Positions 1 to 6,833 of a stretch of DNA of 8,759 nt are shown here, piece by piece (positions within the stretch are counted from its first letter, which is position 1; each line of letters starts with the position of its first letter). Made by a program: the position numbers and the translations under genes. The stretch comes from Candidatus Neomicrothrix sp. UBA4742 (GTDB taxonomy: Bacteria > Actinomycetota > Acidimicrobiia > Acidimicrobiales > Acidimicrobilacustridaceae), in the NCBI GenBank assembly GCA_002403895.1, contig DHIQ01000068.1, positions 8,179-16,937 on the forward strand, read 5' to 3'. Below the pieces are notes generated by a model. That model searched no databases, was not told the origin of the DNA, and saw nothing but the letters and a program-made list of their open reading frames with translations.

Positions 1-60
1 GATCAGGACACAGGCAATCGCCCCCAGGCTCACGAGCCCACGCCGATGATTTCCGAACAT
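1..60 (-). CDS. Start of an exported protein, possibly a substrate-binding lipoprotein (3' partial)
   Basis: Only the first 20 codons lie in the window and the gene runs off the left edge. The visible residues are MFGNHRRGLVSLGAIACVLI: a short basic N-terminus (HRR) followed by a hydrophobic stretch, as at the start of a signal peptide. The ATG at 60 has a strong ribosome binding site, GGGGGA, four bases upstream. An in-frame ATG at 129 is also possible but lacks a well-placed binding site and would put 23 mostly non-hydrophobic residues before the signal. Because the upstream genes on this strand encode a CUT2-type ABC ATPase fused to a kinase and a response regulator, a periplasmic-type substrate-binding lipoprotein is a reasonable guess, but no binding domain or lipobox is visible. 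An arrayed TTCAC operator lies about 85 bases upstream. Confidence 0.5.
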   Translation of the reverse strand, partial: MFGNHRRGLVSLGAIACVLI

Positions 61-144
61 GTTGTCCCCCAGATCGAGGCCGAGAACCGGCCAGCTCAAC
101 TCGGGCGGCGAACTGCCGCTTACCGGCATCCTGAGTCAGATTTT

Positions 145-191
145 GTGAACAAAGAGTGAATACTGCGGTAACAGCGTGAACGACTTGTGAA
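145..191 (-). promoter_or_regulatory. Direct-repeat operator, four TTCAC boxes (PhoP/PhoB-like)
   Basis: On the minus strand TTCAC occurs four times, at 191-187, 180-176, 160-156 and 149-145 (GTGAA on the plus strand). Three copies are GTTCAC. Spacing is 11, 20 and 11 bases, so all boxes face the same side of the helix as two tandem pairs. OmpR/PhoB-family regulators bind as head-to-tail dimers to direct repeats of this 11-bp pitch, and the Streptomyces PhoP box is built on GTTCACC units. The array lies between the response regulator stop and the next leftward gene, so it probably controls that gene. A weak -10 candidate, CAGGAT (133-128), follows on the minus strand. Confidence 0.6.
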
Positions 192-210
192 CGGACCCTT
201 GATGAGCCGG

Positions 211-927
211 TCAGTCGGTTCCGTCGTCATCGGTGACCCCGACGAACCGGTAGCCGGCCCGGGGCTCGGTGACGATCAGGGTCGCACTGCCAGCCTGCTC
301 CAGCTTGGCCCGGAGCCGCCGGACGTACACCCGGGTGTACTCGGTCTCGGTGGCGTAGCCCGGCCCCCACACCCGCCGCAGCAGCGTGGCGTGGCTCAGG
401 AGCTTCCCGGGGTTCAGCGCGAACTCGCGGAGCAGGGCGAATTCCGTCGGCGTCAAGCGGATCTGCTCCCCACCGCGGGTGACGGCTCGCGCGTCGAGAT
501 CGATCTCCAGATGACCGAACACCAGACGCGGCTCCGGCTCACTCGGTTCGGTGAGCGGACGGGTACGTCGAAGGGTGGCGGTGATCCGAGCCAGCAACTC
601 GTCGATTCCGAACGGCTTCGTCATGTAGTCGTCAGCGCCCAGATTCAGCGCCCGGACCTTGTCGCTCTCACCGCCGCGGGCCGACACCACGATCACTCCG
701 ATCGAGTGGCGCTCCCGGATGGCGCGACACAACTCGAAGCCATCGGTGGCCGGCAACATGAGATCGAGCAGAGCGATATCGGGCCGTTCCTCCTCAACCA
801 GGCGCAACGCGTCGGATCCGTCGAGCGACACCACGACCGAGTAACCCCGGACCGTGAGATTCGAGCGGATGAGATCAACGATGTTGCGGTCGTCCTCGAC
901 CACCAACACACACGTGGCGTCACCCAC
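211..927 (-). CDS. OmpR/PhoB-family response regulator
   Basis: A 238-residue two-component response regulator, cytosolic and DNA-binding. The receiver domain (about residues 5-118) has the acidic pocket E11-D12-D13, phospho-acceptor D55 in LLDLMLP, S82 in VVSAR and K104 in the TKPF motif. The winged-helix output domain (about 139-232) shows LTPTEFALLREFALNPGK, the recognition-helix region TEYTRVYVRRLRAKLE and the C-terminal hairpin GYRFVG. The preferred start is GTG at 927, with GAGGG six bases upstream; it overlaps the kinase stop by eight bases (GTGGGTGA). An ATG at 954 would add nine residues but has no binding site. It is the evident partner of the upstream kinase fusion and the natural candidate to bind the TTCAC array just beyond its own 3' end. 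Confidence 0.95.
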   Translation of the reverse strand: MGDATCVLVVEDDRNIVDLIRSNLTVRGYSVVVSLDGSDALRLVEEERPDIALLDLMLPATDGFELCRAIRERHSIGVIVVSARGGESDKVRALNLGADDYMTKPFGIDELLARITATLRRTRPLTEPSEPEPRLVFGHLEIDLDARAVTRGGEQIRLTPTEFALLREFALNPGKLLSHATLLRRVWGPGYATETEYTRVYVRRLRAKLEQAGSATLIVTEPRAGYRFVGVTDDDGTD

Positions 928-3400
928 CGTCGACCCTCGATTCGAGGGTCTCATCCGGCTCGATCGGCAGGGAGATCAACATGGTTGTTCCCGTCGCCGA
1001 CGGCTCGAGCGCCAGCGTCCCGCAATGGGCATGCACGATCCCTCGCGAAATAGCCAAGCCGAGACCATCACCAGACGCGGTGGTCGTGCCGCGGACCTGG
1101 GCCTGGAACACCGCCTCGGCCAGCTCGGCCGGGATGCCGGGCCCGTTGTCGCTCACCCGGACCTCGACCATCGCGGTGGACGTCGACAGCTGCGCCTCGA
1201 CCCGGGTGCCCGTCCGGCCTTCGCCATGCCGTGCCGCGTTCTCGAGCAGATTCACGAAGACCTGCTCGAGTCGATCATGGTCACCCCAGATCGGGCCAAC
1301 CGCGGGATCGACCGCGATCACCACGTTCTCCCCACCCCCCGGCACGCAGGCCGCCGCGGCCTCGATCACGAGCGCGAGGTCACACCAGTCGCTCTGGAGG
1401 CGTAGCACCCCGCCGTCGAGGGCCGAGGAGTCGAGCAGATCACCCACCAGCCGTCCCATCCGGGCCGACTCGGTGGCGATGAGATCGAGGAAGCGATGCT
1501 GCGCCGGCTCGTCCCACGTCACGTCGGGTTGGTTCAGGCTCGACGCGTAGCCCCGAATCGCGGTAAGTGGGGTTCGCAGTTCATGGCTGATCCGCGAGAG
1601 GAACGCCCGCTGGTGAGCCTGCGAGCGTCTCAGCGCCTGGGCTTCCTGGTTGACCAGTTCGAGCGCCTCGCGCTCGATGGCCAGGCGCACGGAGCGGGCG
1701 GCGTCGTCCAGCAGGTCGAGGGAGTCGCCACTGATCGCGGTGGCATCAGACCACCATGCGGCCAGTACCGCCCGGCCCTCAGGAACCGTGAAGGGCGCCG
1801 CCACGACATCAGCACCGACCGGGCGAGCCCGATCGAGTCGGGCCGGCCCCGACAACACCGCCTGGGCCGCGGCTGACAGGGTCACGGCGGCGAGCTCGGC
1901 GCCATCACGCGACGCACCCAGGCCTACCTCAGCTCGACACTCGATCGCGCCGTCGAGGTGGACGAACAGCGCCACCGCATGGGCGCCCAGACCTCGGCCG
2001 AGCGCCAAGAGCGCCATCTGCAGGCCGCCACGGAGCTGCTCGGGTCCGGCCAGCGTTTCGAGGACACCGCGGAGCGTCTCCAAGATGTGATTGCGACGGC
2101 GCACCTCGGCCAGCAGCCTCTCCCGCTCGATTGCGGCGGCCGCATGGCCGGCGTAGAGCGAGACCAGCTCGAGTTGCTCGCTCTGGAGCCGGCCCTGGGC
2201 CGGGGACCAACCCGACACGACGCCCAGCACTCCCTCGGCACCGAGCACCGGTACCGCCCAGGCCGACACCACCCCCGCCTCCACCGCCGCGTCGGCCAGC
2301 CCGGGAGTGGCCGGCTGGACCCGCAGATCATCCACGATGACGTACCTCCCCAGCGCGGCCGCCTCGCCCACGGGACCGCCCGCTGGGCCGAGCGGGAGTT
2401 GTTCGGTCACGGCCATGATCGGGGCGGGGAGACTCACCGCCGCCCGTCGCACCAGGCCGATCGAGCCTTGCTCGTCGACTGGCTCGAGCAGGTGGACGCA
2501 CACTTGCGGTTGGCCCAGGGCATTGGCAATGGCCGACACGATCAGCGGCAATGAGGCCGAGGGTTCCACCTCGGACAGCTGGTCGACGAGACTGTGCAGG
2601 CGGTGCAGCTGCTTGCGGGCGGTCGAGTCGGTTTCGATGCCGGCCATGAGGTCGACCACGTCGTCGGGATGGACCTCGAGCGGGGACACATCAGCCACCA
2701 GCCGTCCTCGGCGCATCACCACGATGCGGTCGGCGAGCTCGAAGACCTGGTCCATCCGGTGCGAGACCAGGAGGATGGCGATGCCAGATCGGCGAAGGCG
2801 ACGGAGCAGGTCGTTCACGTGTCGCGTCTCGGTCACGCCCAGCGCCGCGGTCGGCTCGTCCAACAGCAGGACCCGGGGTCGGGTCACGAACGCCCGGGCG
2901 ATGGCAATCATCTGGCGCTGCCCGCCAGAGAGCAGGCCCACCCGGCGGCTCAGGTGGGGGACGTCGATGGCCAGGTCCGACAGCAGCCGCCGGGCTTCGG
3001 CATACATGCCGGCATCAGAGAGTAGGGGGGTACCCCACTCCTGGCCGAGGAACAGATTGGCGACCGCGTCGAGGTTGTCGCACAGGGCAAGGTTCTGCCA
3101 GACCACCGCCATACCGGGGACCTGCCCACCGTCGGCCACATCCTCGAGGGGTTGGCCCTCGAAGCTGACCTCGCCGGCCTGGGGCACCAGCGCGCCGACG
3201 AGGCAGCGGATGAGGGTCGACTTGCCGGCCCCGTTCTCACCGACGAGCGCCACGAGCTCACCCGACCCCAGGTCGAAGTCGAGGTCGCGGAGCACGGTGA
3301 GATCACCGAACCGGCACGACAGTCCCCGGGCCGCCAGGATCGAGGGCGTCTCCGGGGACTCTGTATGCCCGGTCAGCGTCGAACCCCCCGGTCGTCCCAT
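920..3400 (-). CDS. ABC ATPase - GAF - histidine kinase fusion protein
   Basis: An 826-residue soluble protein with two complete enzymes. Residues 20-255 are an ABC ATPase of the sugar (CUT2, XylG/RbsA-like) type: Walker A GENGAGKST (K60), Q-loop Q102, signature LSGGQ (157-161), Walker B VLLLDEP (catalytic E182) and H-loop H214. Residues about 265-425 and 440-578 look like two GAF domains joined by a helical linker. Residues 597-662 are the dimerisation/phospho-acceptor domain with H606 in SHELRTPLTAIRGY; 705-813 are the kinase ATPase with N-box N717/N721, G1 DNGPGIP (751-757) and G2 GDGLGLAI (777-784). No transmembrane segment is visible, so membrane contact would come from a permease bound by the ABC domain. 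CUT2 ATPases usually have one or two ABC domains and no kinase. The start ATG at 3400 has only a distant AGAGG. The gene overlaps the response regulator. Confidence 0.93.
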   Translation of the reverse strand: MGRPGGSTLTGHTESPETPSILAARGLSCRFGDLTVLRDLDFDLGSGELVALVGENGAGKSTLIRCLVGALVPQAGEVSFEGQPLEDVADGGQVPGMAVVWQNLALCDNLDAVANLFLGQEWGTPLLSDAGMYAEARRLLSDLAIDVPHLSRRVGLLSGGQRQMIAIARAFVTRPRVLLLDEPTAALGVTETRHVNDLLRRLRRSGIAILLVSHRMDQVFELADRIVVMRRGRLVADVSPLEVHPDDVVDLMAGIETDSTARKQLHRLHSLVDQLSEVEPSASLPLIVSAIANALGQPQVCVHLLEPVDEQGSIGLVRRAAVSLPAPIMAVTEQLPLGPAGGPVGEAAALGRYVIVDDLRVQPATPGLADAAVEAGVVSAWAVPVLGAEGVLGVVSGWSPAQGRLQSEQLELVSLYAGHAAAAIERERLLAEVRRRNHILETLRGVLETLAGPEQLRGGLQMALLALGRGLGAHAVALFVHLDGAIECRAEVGLGASRDGAELAAVTLSAAAQAVLSGPARLDRARPVGADVVAAPFTVPEGRAVLAAWWSDATAISGDSLDLLDDAARSVRLAIEREALELVNQEAQALRRSQAHQRAFLSRISHELRTPLTAIRGYASSLNQPDVTWDEPAQHRFLDLIATESARMGRLVGDLLDSSALDGGVLRLQSDWCDLALVIEAAAACVPGGGENVVIAVDPAVGPIWGDHDRLEQVFVNLLENAARHGEGRTGTRVEAQLSTSTAMVEVRVSDNGPGIPAELAEAVFQAQVRGTTTASGDGLGLAISRGIVHAHCGTLALEPSATGTTMLISLPIEPDETLESRVDGG
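932..950 (-). promoter_or_regulatory. Perfect inverted repeat enclosing the regulator's ribosome binding site
   Basis: GACCCTCGATTCGAGGGTC is a perfect inverted repeat with 9-base arms around one central base. In the minus-strand mRNA it can fold as an 8-bp stem with a 3-base loop. The GAGGG that serves the response regulator start at 927 lies in the 3' arm, and the whole repeat lies inside the last codons of the kinase gene. Ribosomes finishing the kinase would open the hairpin and expose the site, so regulator synthesis would depend on kinase translation. It could instead be a protein-binding palindrome; the sequence alone does not decide. Confidence 0.6.
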
Positions 3401-3459
3401 GGCCCCAGTGTGACCTCTGCCCCGACCGCGTGGGCGCTCGCCCCGGCCGGGCCGGGATC

Positions 3460-3677
3460 AGCCGAGCTGGTCGATGAACTCGCTCGCGCTCATGGGCTCG
3501 GAGAACACGCACCCCGTCCCCGGCGGCGAGGAGCTCGGCGAAGCGCTCCGCCACCGACCGGGTGGCAGCGGCGATGTCGACCCGATCGAGAGCGCTGGCG
3601 TCGAAGCCACATTCCGGGCACGGGCGTTGCAGTACCCACGTCCAGTCTTTGGTGTCGACCATGGCCCAGTGTCCCAT
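3460..3677 (-). pseudogene. DinB-like gene remnant (N-terminal fragment, frameshifted)
   Basis: From ATG 3677 (or 3662) the minus strand reads MVDTKDWTWVLQRPCPECGF followed by a helix ending RFAELLAAGDG. I recognise this as the N-terminus of actinobacterial DinB / mycothiol-dependent maleylpyruvate isomerase-like proteins (usually about 170 residues), which open with DWTWVLxRPCPECGFD. After AAGDG, near 3505, the frame becomes arginine-rich and non-coding in character and runs on into the ABC-kinase gene. The neighbouring frame instead gives a plausible tail, FSEPMSASEFIDQLG, then a stop at about 3460. The usual WSPLEYGCHVRD block and the C-terminal two-thirds are absent. The simplest reading is a decayed, truncated copy, perhaps left by a rearrangement next to the ABC-kinase locus. 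Family assignment is from memory of the motif. Confidence 0.55.
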
Positions 3678-3948
3678 TGCAGAATTCGCCCGCCCGCACG
3701 ATTTTCCGTGAGCCCTCGCGGCGGCACCGACTGGCACCGCCGATCGACCGTGACCCATCCTGGGCGTTTCCTGATCACGGATTCCGGGGGGTGGATCATC
3801 GACATGGCCAACTACATCGTCGGGGCGATGGCCATACTCGACGGTCTCCTTCCTGCGCTGGCCCAGGGGTGCTGTTCGTGGACGGCGGATCCGACGCCCT
3901 TCTCCGGCCGACCGCCATCTGATTGACGAAGGAGAGGGACCGACCACC
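3678..3948. other. Intergenic region upstream of the monooxygenase
   Basis: About 270 bases with no convincing gene. A 40-codon reading frame at 3804-3926 (plus strand) starts MANYIVGAMAILDGLLPALA after a GGGGTGG, but has no recognisable relatives and is not called. I see no clear sigma-70-type promoter. The only certain element is the monooxygenase ribosome binding site at the right end. Confidence 0.5.
3931..3938 (+). promoter_or_regulatory. Ribosome binding site fixing the GTG start of the monooxygenase
   Basis: GGAGAGGG lies ten bases before GTG 3949. It is the best Shine-Dalgarno match in the region and supports the GTG start, as no in-frame ATG precedes it closely. Confidence 0.6.
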
Positions 3949-5889
3949 GTGACCGATCGCAGCAGGTACGCCGGAATGCGGATCACCGACGACGACGAGA
4001 CCATCGCCGCCGCCTTGGAGGACCTGAGCATCCCCACCCTGCTGTTGTCCATGATCCACATGAGTGGCGACGCCAGCCTGCTCGACGGCCCGTTGCGGCC
4101 GGTGGGCATCTACCTCAACGAGGTCCAGGGTTTCATGAGCCCGGAGGACCAGGCCGCAGTCCGGGCCCAGGCACTCGACGTGATCCGCGCCTACCGCGAC
4201 GGCGGCAGCGTGCTCCCTGCCCCGCCCGATGCCGAGACCATCCAGGCGATGATGAGCTTCATCGTCGCCCAGGACATCCCCGACGAGTACGTGCCCATGA
4301 TGTTGGAGGAACTGGAGTTCGACGGCCACGACGCCCGGGACCTCGGCTGGGGCGACATCATCGCGGACGCCGCCAAGCAGGACTTCCCCGTCGTGGTCAT
4401 CGGCTGCGGGATGTCCGGACTGCTGGCCGCCATCAAGCTGGACGAGGCCGGAATCCCGTTCACGGTCATCGAGAAGAACGCCGGTCCGGGCGGCACCTGG
4501 TTCGAAAACCGCTACCCAGGCTGTCGGGTCGATGTCGGTAACCACTTCTACTGCTACTCGTTCGAATCCAACAACGACTGGACCGAGTTCTTCTCCCAGC
4601 ACGCCGAGCTCCAGACCTACTTCGCCTCCACCATGACCGCCCACGCCGTCACCGATCGCATCCGCTTCGAGACGGAGGTCGTATCGGCCCGCTGGGACGA
4701 GGCCGCCCACCGCTGGTCCGTCGAGGTGCGCAACGCGGACGGCCGCCTCCAGGTCATCGACGCGGCCGCGGTCATCAGCGCGGTGGGACAGCTCAATCGC
4801 CCCAAGCTCCCCGACATCCCCGGGCGGGAGACGTTCGAGGGGCTGGCCATGCACTCCGCGGAGTGGCGAGACGGGGCCGACCTCACGGGCAAGCGGGTGG
4901 CCGTGATCGGCACGGGTGCCAGCGCCTTTCAGATCGTGCCCACTGTGGCCGGGGACGTCCACCACCTCACCGTGTTCCAACGATCGGCGCCGTGGATGTT
5001 CCCCAATCCCCACTATCACGACGCGGTGGGCGACGGGGTGAGTTGGGCCCTGCGCCACCTCCCCTATTACGGGCGGTGGTACCGCTTCTTGTTGTTCTGG
5101 CCGGCCTGCGACGGTGGCCTGGCGGCCATGACCCTCGACCCCGACTGGCCCCACCCCGAACGAGCGGTGAGCGCCATCAACGATGCCGCCCGGGAGGTAT
5201 TCACCCAGTACATGGCCGATCAGATCGGCGACGACCCCGAACTGTTGGCCAAGGTCATCCCCGACTACGTGTGCCTCGGCAAGCGAACCCTGCAGGACAA
5301 CGGCAGCTGGCTGGGAGCGTTGACGAGGGACAACGTCGACCTGGTGACTGACCCCATTGCCGAGATCCGCGCCGACCGCGTCGTGTGCGCCAGCGGAGCG
5401 GAGCATCCGGTCGATGTGATCGTCTACGCCACCGGCTTCCATGCCAACCGCTACCTGTGGCCCATGGAGATCACCGGCCGCGACGGCGCCGTGCTGTCCG
5501 AGCAGTGGGGAGACGAACCAACGGCCTACCTCGGCATCACCGTGCCCGGATTCCCCAACCTGTTCTGCCTCTATGGGCCGGGAACCAACCTGGCCCACGG
5601 CGGCAGCCTCATCTTCCATTCCGAGTGCCAGATGCGCTACGTGATGGGCTGCCTCGCCGCAGTGCTCACCGCCGATCGCACGGCCATCGAATGTCGCCAG
5701 AACGTCCACGACGCCTACAACGAGCGACTGCAGGCAGCCCTGGACCAGATGGTGTGGTCGCACCCGTCCATCAAGAGCAGCTGGTACCGCAACTCCTCCG
5801 GGCGCATCCACATCCTGTCGCCGTGGCGTCTGGTCGACTACTGGACGTGGACGAGGGAACCCGATCTCGCTGACTTCACCCTCGGATAG
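3949..5889 (+). CDS. Type I Baeyer-Villiger monooxygenase, 4-hydroxyacetophenone monooxygenase type
   Basis: A 646-residue FAD- and NADPH-dependent flavoprotein expected to insert oxygen next to a carbonyl, turning ketones (often aryl ketones in this subgroup) into esters. Residues 1-140 form a helical N-terminal extension typical of 4-hydroxyacetophenone monooxygenases (about 640 residues) and absent from the ~540-residue cyclohexanone/phenylacetone enzymes. The FAD-binding motif is GCGMSG (152-157), followed by GGTW (181-184). The family fingerprint FxGxxxHxxxW is exact: F296, G298, H302, W306. The NADPH-binding motif is GTGASA (321-326). K445-R446 correspond to the NADPH-contacting lysine and catalytic arginine (K439/R440 in the Pseudomonas enzyme, recalled). 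ATGF is at 494-497 and GPGTNLAHGG at 543-552. All key residues are present, so it should be active. GTG start. No esterase or dehydrogenase lies beside it, so the substrate cannot be inferred. Confidence 0.93.
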   Translation: MTDRSRYAGMRITDDDETIAAALEDLSIPTLLLSMIHMSGDASLLDGPLRPVGIYLNEVQGFMSPEDQAAVRAQALDVIRAYRDGGSVLPAPPDAETIQAMMSFIVAQDIPDEYVPMMLEELEFDGHDARDLGWGDIIADAAKQDFPVVVIGCGMSGLLAAIKLDEAGIPFTVIEKNAGPGGTWFENRYPGCRVDVGNHFYCYSFESNNDWTEFFSQHAELQTYFASTMTAHAVTDRIRFETEVVSARWDEAAHRWSVEVRNADGRLQVIDAAAVISAVGQLNRPKLPDIPGRETFEGLAMHSAEWRDGADLTGKRVAVIGTGASAFQIVPTVAGDVHHLTVFQRSAPWMFPNPHYHDAVGDGVSWALRHLPYYGRWYRFLLFWPACDGGLAAMTLDPDWPHPERAVSAINDAAREVFTQYMADQIGDDPELLAKVIPDYVCLGKRTLQDNGSWLGALTRDNVDLVTDPIAEIRADRVVCASGAEHPVDVIVYATGFHANRYLWPMEITGRDGAVLSEQWGDEPTAYLGITVPGFPNLFCLYGPGTNLAHGGSLIFHSECQMRYVMGCLAAVLTADRTAIECRQNVHDAYNERLQAALDQMVWSHPSIKSSWYRNSSGRIHILSPWRLVDYWTWTREPDLADFTLG

Positions 5890-5947
5890 CACTCGACCTT
5901 CACTGACAAAGGACTTCTGGCTGGTGCCCTGAGTCCGGCCCCCCGAG

Positions 5948-5953
5948 TAACGT
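5948..5953 (+). promoter_or_regulatory. Possible -10 element for a leaderless FKBP transcript
   Basis: TAACGT fits the actinobacterial TAnnnT -10 pattern and ends six bases before the ATG at 5960, which would then be the first transcribed base. No Shine-Dalgarno sequence precedes this ATG, as expected for a leaderless mRNA. No matching -35 box is visible, so this remains tentative. Confidence 0.3.
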
Positions 5954-5959
5954 CCGGCC

Positions 5960-6340
5960 ATGACCGAGCCCGAGAAGCCGTCCGTCTACGTACCCCCTGG
6001 CGAGGCACCGCCCGCTGACCTCGTCATCGAGGACCTCGTCACGGGCGATGGCGCCGAAGCCAACCCGGGCCACGACGTCGAGGTCCACTACGTGGGCGTG
6101 GCTTGGAGCACCCGCAGGCAATTCGATGCGTCGTGGGATCGCAACGATTCGTTCACGTTCGGCCTGGGCGGCGGCCAGGTCATCGCCGGATGGGACCAGG
6201 GCGTGGCCGGCATGAAGGTCGGCGGACGACGCCAGATCACCATCCCGCCGCACCTCGGCTATGGCAAAGCAGGCGCCGGCGGGGTGATCAAGGGGGGCGA
6301 GACGTTGGTGTTCATCGTCGATCTCCTCGGGGTCCGCTGA
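5960..6340 (+). CDS. FKBP-type peptidyl-prolyl cis-trans isomerase
   Basis: A 126-residue single-domain FKBP that catalyses cis-trans isomerisation of Xaa-Pro bonds during protein folding. There is no signal peptide, so it should be cytosolic. Against human FKBP12 (aligned by eye) the pocket residues are kept: Y44 (Y26), F55 and D56 in FDASW (F36, D37), F65 (F46), V74 and I75 in GQVIAGW (V55, I56), W78 (W59), Y101 in LGYG (Y82), I110 (I91) and F118 in LVFIVDLL (F99). About 20 residues precede the domain. It begins 70 bases after the monooxygenase stop on the same strand; a lack of a ribosome binding site and a possible -10 box suggest its own leaderless transcript rather than strict co-translation. 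Its stop is 19 bases from the convergent gene at 6360. Confidence 0.95.
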   Translation: MTEPEKPSVYVPPGEAPPADLVIEDLVTGDGAEANPGHDVEVHYVGVAWSTRRQFDASWDRNDSFTFGLGGGQVIAGWDQGVAGMKVGGRRQITIPPHLGYGKAGAGGVIKGGETLVFIVDLLGVR

Positions 6341-6353
6341 CCAACCCCCCGAG
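6326..6353. terminator. Weak hairpin between convergent genes
   Basis: CTCGGGG (6326-6332) and CCCCGAG (6347-6353) can pair as a 7-bp stem around a 14-base loop, straddling the FKBP stop and the gap before the convergent minus-strand gene. There is no T-run on either side, so it is at best a bidirectional terminator of the non-canonical kind common in GC-rich genomes. Confidence 0.25.
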
Positions 6354-6359
6354 CGCCCC

Positions 6360-6833
6360 TCAGGCGATCGTGATGGCCCCGATGACGTCGTTGACCAGCG
6401 GCACCGTCCGGATCCGGCGGGCGTACGAGCCCAACACCACATAGAGGCAGAACGCCCGTTCGGCCTCGGTGAAGAACTTCTGCGCGCCACCCTGGCCTTC
6501 GATGACCCGCTGCATCGACTGCGTCCCGAAGTCATCGGGGGTGAGTCGGGGCACCCCCCGGCTCGCGAACAGCGCCTGGCCGATGCTTGACGGACCGAAC
6601 TCGCACAGCACCACCAGCAGATCGCGATTGGTCATGGTCTCGACCGCGCCGCCCCCGTAGTCGGCCACGTCGGGGGCCAACGGAAAGTTGGCGACGTGCA
6701 TCACCGTGTTGGTTCGTTCCGCCGGCCCCGAGGTCACGGTCGCCACCGCTGCCTCCGCCGTTCGGCGGTAGATCCGCCCCTCCCACCCGGCTGGGAGAGC
6801 GATGGCGATGCCGGCCTGATCGAGGATGGTCAT
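6360..6833 (-). CDS. Conserved-looking hypothetical protein, last gene of the redox operon
   Basis: A 157-residue protein I do not recognise. It starts at ATG 6833 with GGGAG five bases upstream, and its ATG overlaps the stop of the membrane protein in an ATGA, so the two are translationally coupled. The start IAIALPAGWEGRIYRR resembles the opening of beta-rich domains in small secreted or accessory proteins, yet there is no signal peptide or membrane segment. The middle has NTVMHVANFPL and a glycine-rich turn (YGGGAVETM), and the C-terminal half is alternating hydrophobic (AFCLYVVLGSY, NDVIGAITIA). Two cysteines are present, neither in a CxxC. Position suggests an accessory role to the redox pair upstream. 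A longer frame back to 7145 is arginine/glycine-rich noise and not part of the gene. Confidence 0.8.
   Translation of the reverse strand: MTILDQAGIAIALPAGWEGRIYRRTAEAAVATVTSGPAERTNTVMHVANFPLAPDVADYGGGAVETMTNRDLLVVLCEFGPSSIGQALFASRGVPRLTPDDFGTQSMQRVIEGQGGAQKFFTEAERAFCLYVVLGSYARRIRTVPLVNDVIGAITIA

Noticed and set aside
928..954. Longer response regulator start at ATG 954.
   Set aside because: No ribosome binding site, and it would make the GAGGG and inverted repeat coding; GTG 927 has ideal spacing and puts the receiver domain at the usual distance from the N-terminus.
854..3413. Several plus-strand open frames (for example 854-1405, 2307-3413, 1958-2554) over the kinase fusion.
   Set aside because: They are shadows: Arg/Pro/Ser-rich, without motifs, opposite well-defined ABC, GAF and kinase domains.
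3718..3742. CGGCGG...CCGCCG imperfect dyad with two GGCACC copies.
   Set aside because: A six-base GC-only stem with a 12-base loop is expected by chance in this composition, and it has no clear position relative to a promoter.
3804..3926. A 40-codon plus-strand ORF (MANYIVGAMAILDGLL...) just before the monooxygenase.
   Set aside because: A GGTGGA precedes it and it is mildly hydrophobic, but there is no recognisable relative and its second half is featureless; too weak to call.
3796..5961. A 721-codon open frame on the minus strand opposite the monooxygenase, longer than the gene itself.
   Set aside because: It is the mirror of GC-rich coding sequence: composition is Val/Gly/Asp/His-rich with no domain, no ribosome binding site, and the plus strand has an unmistakable enzyme.
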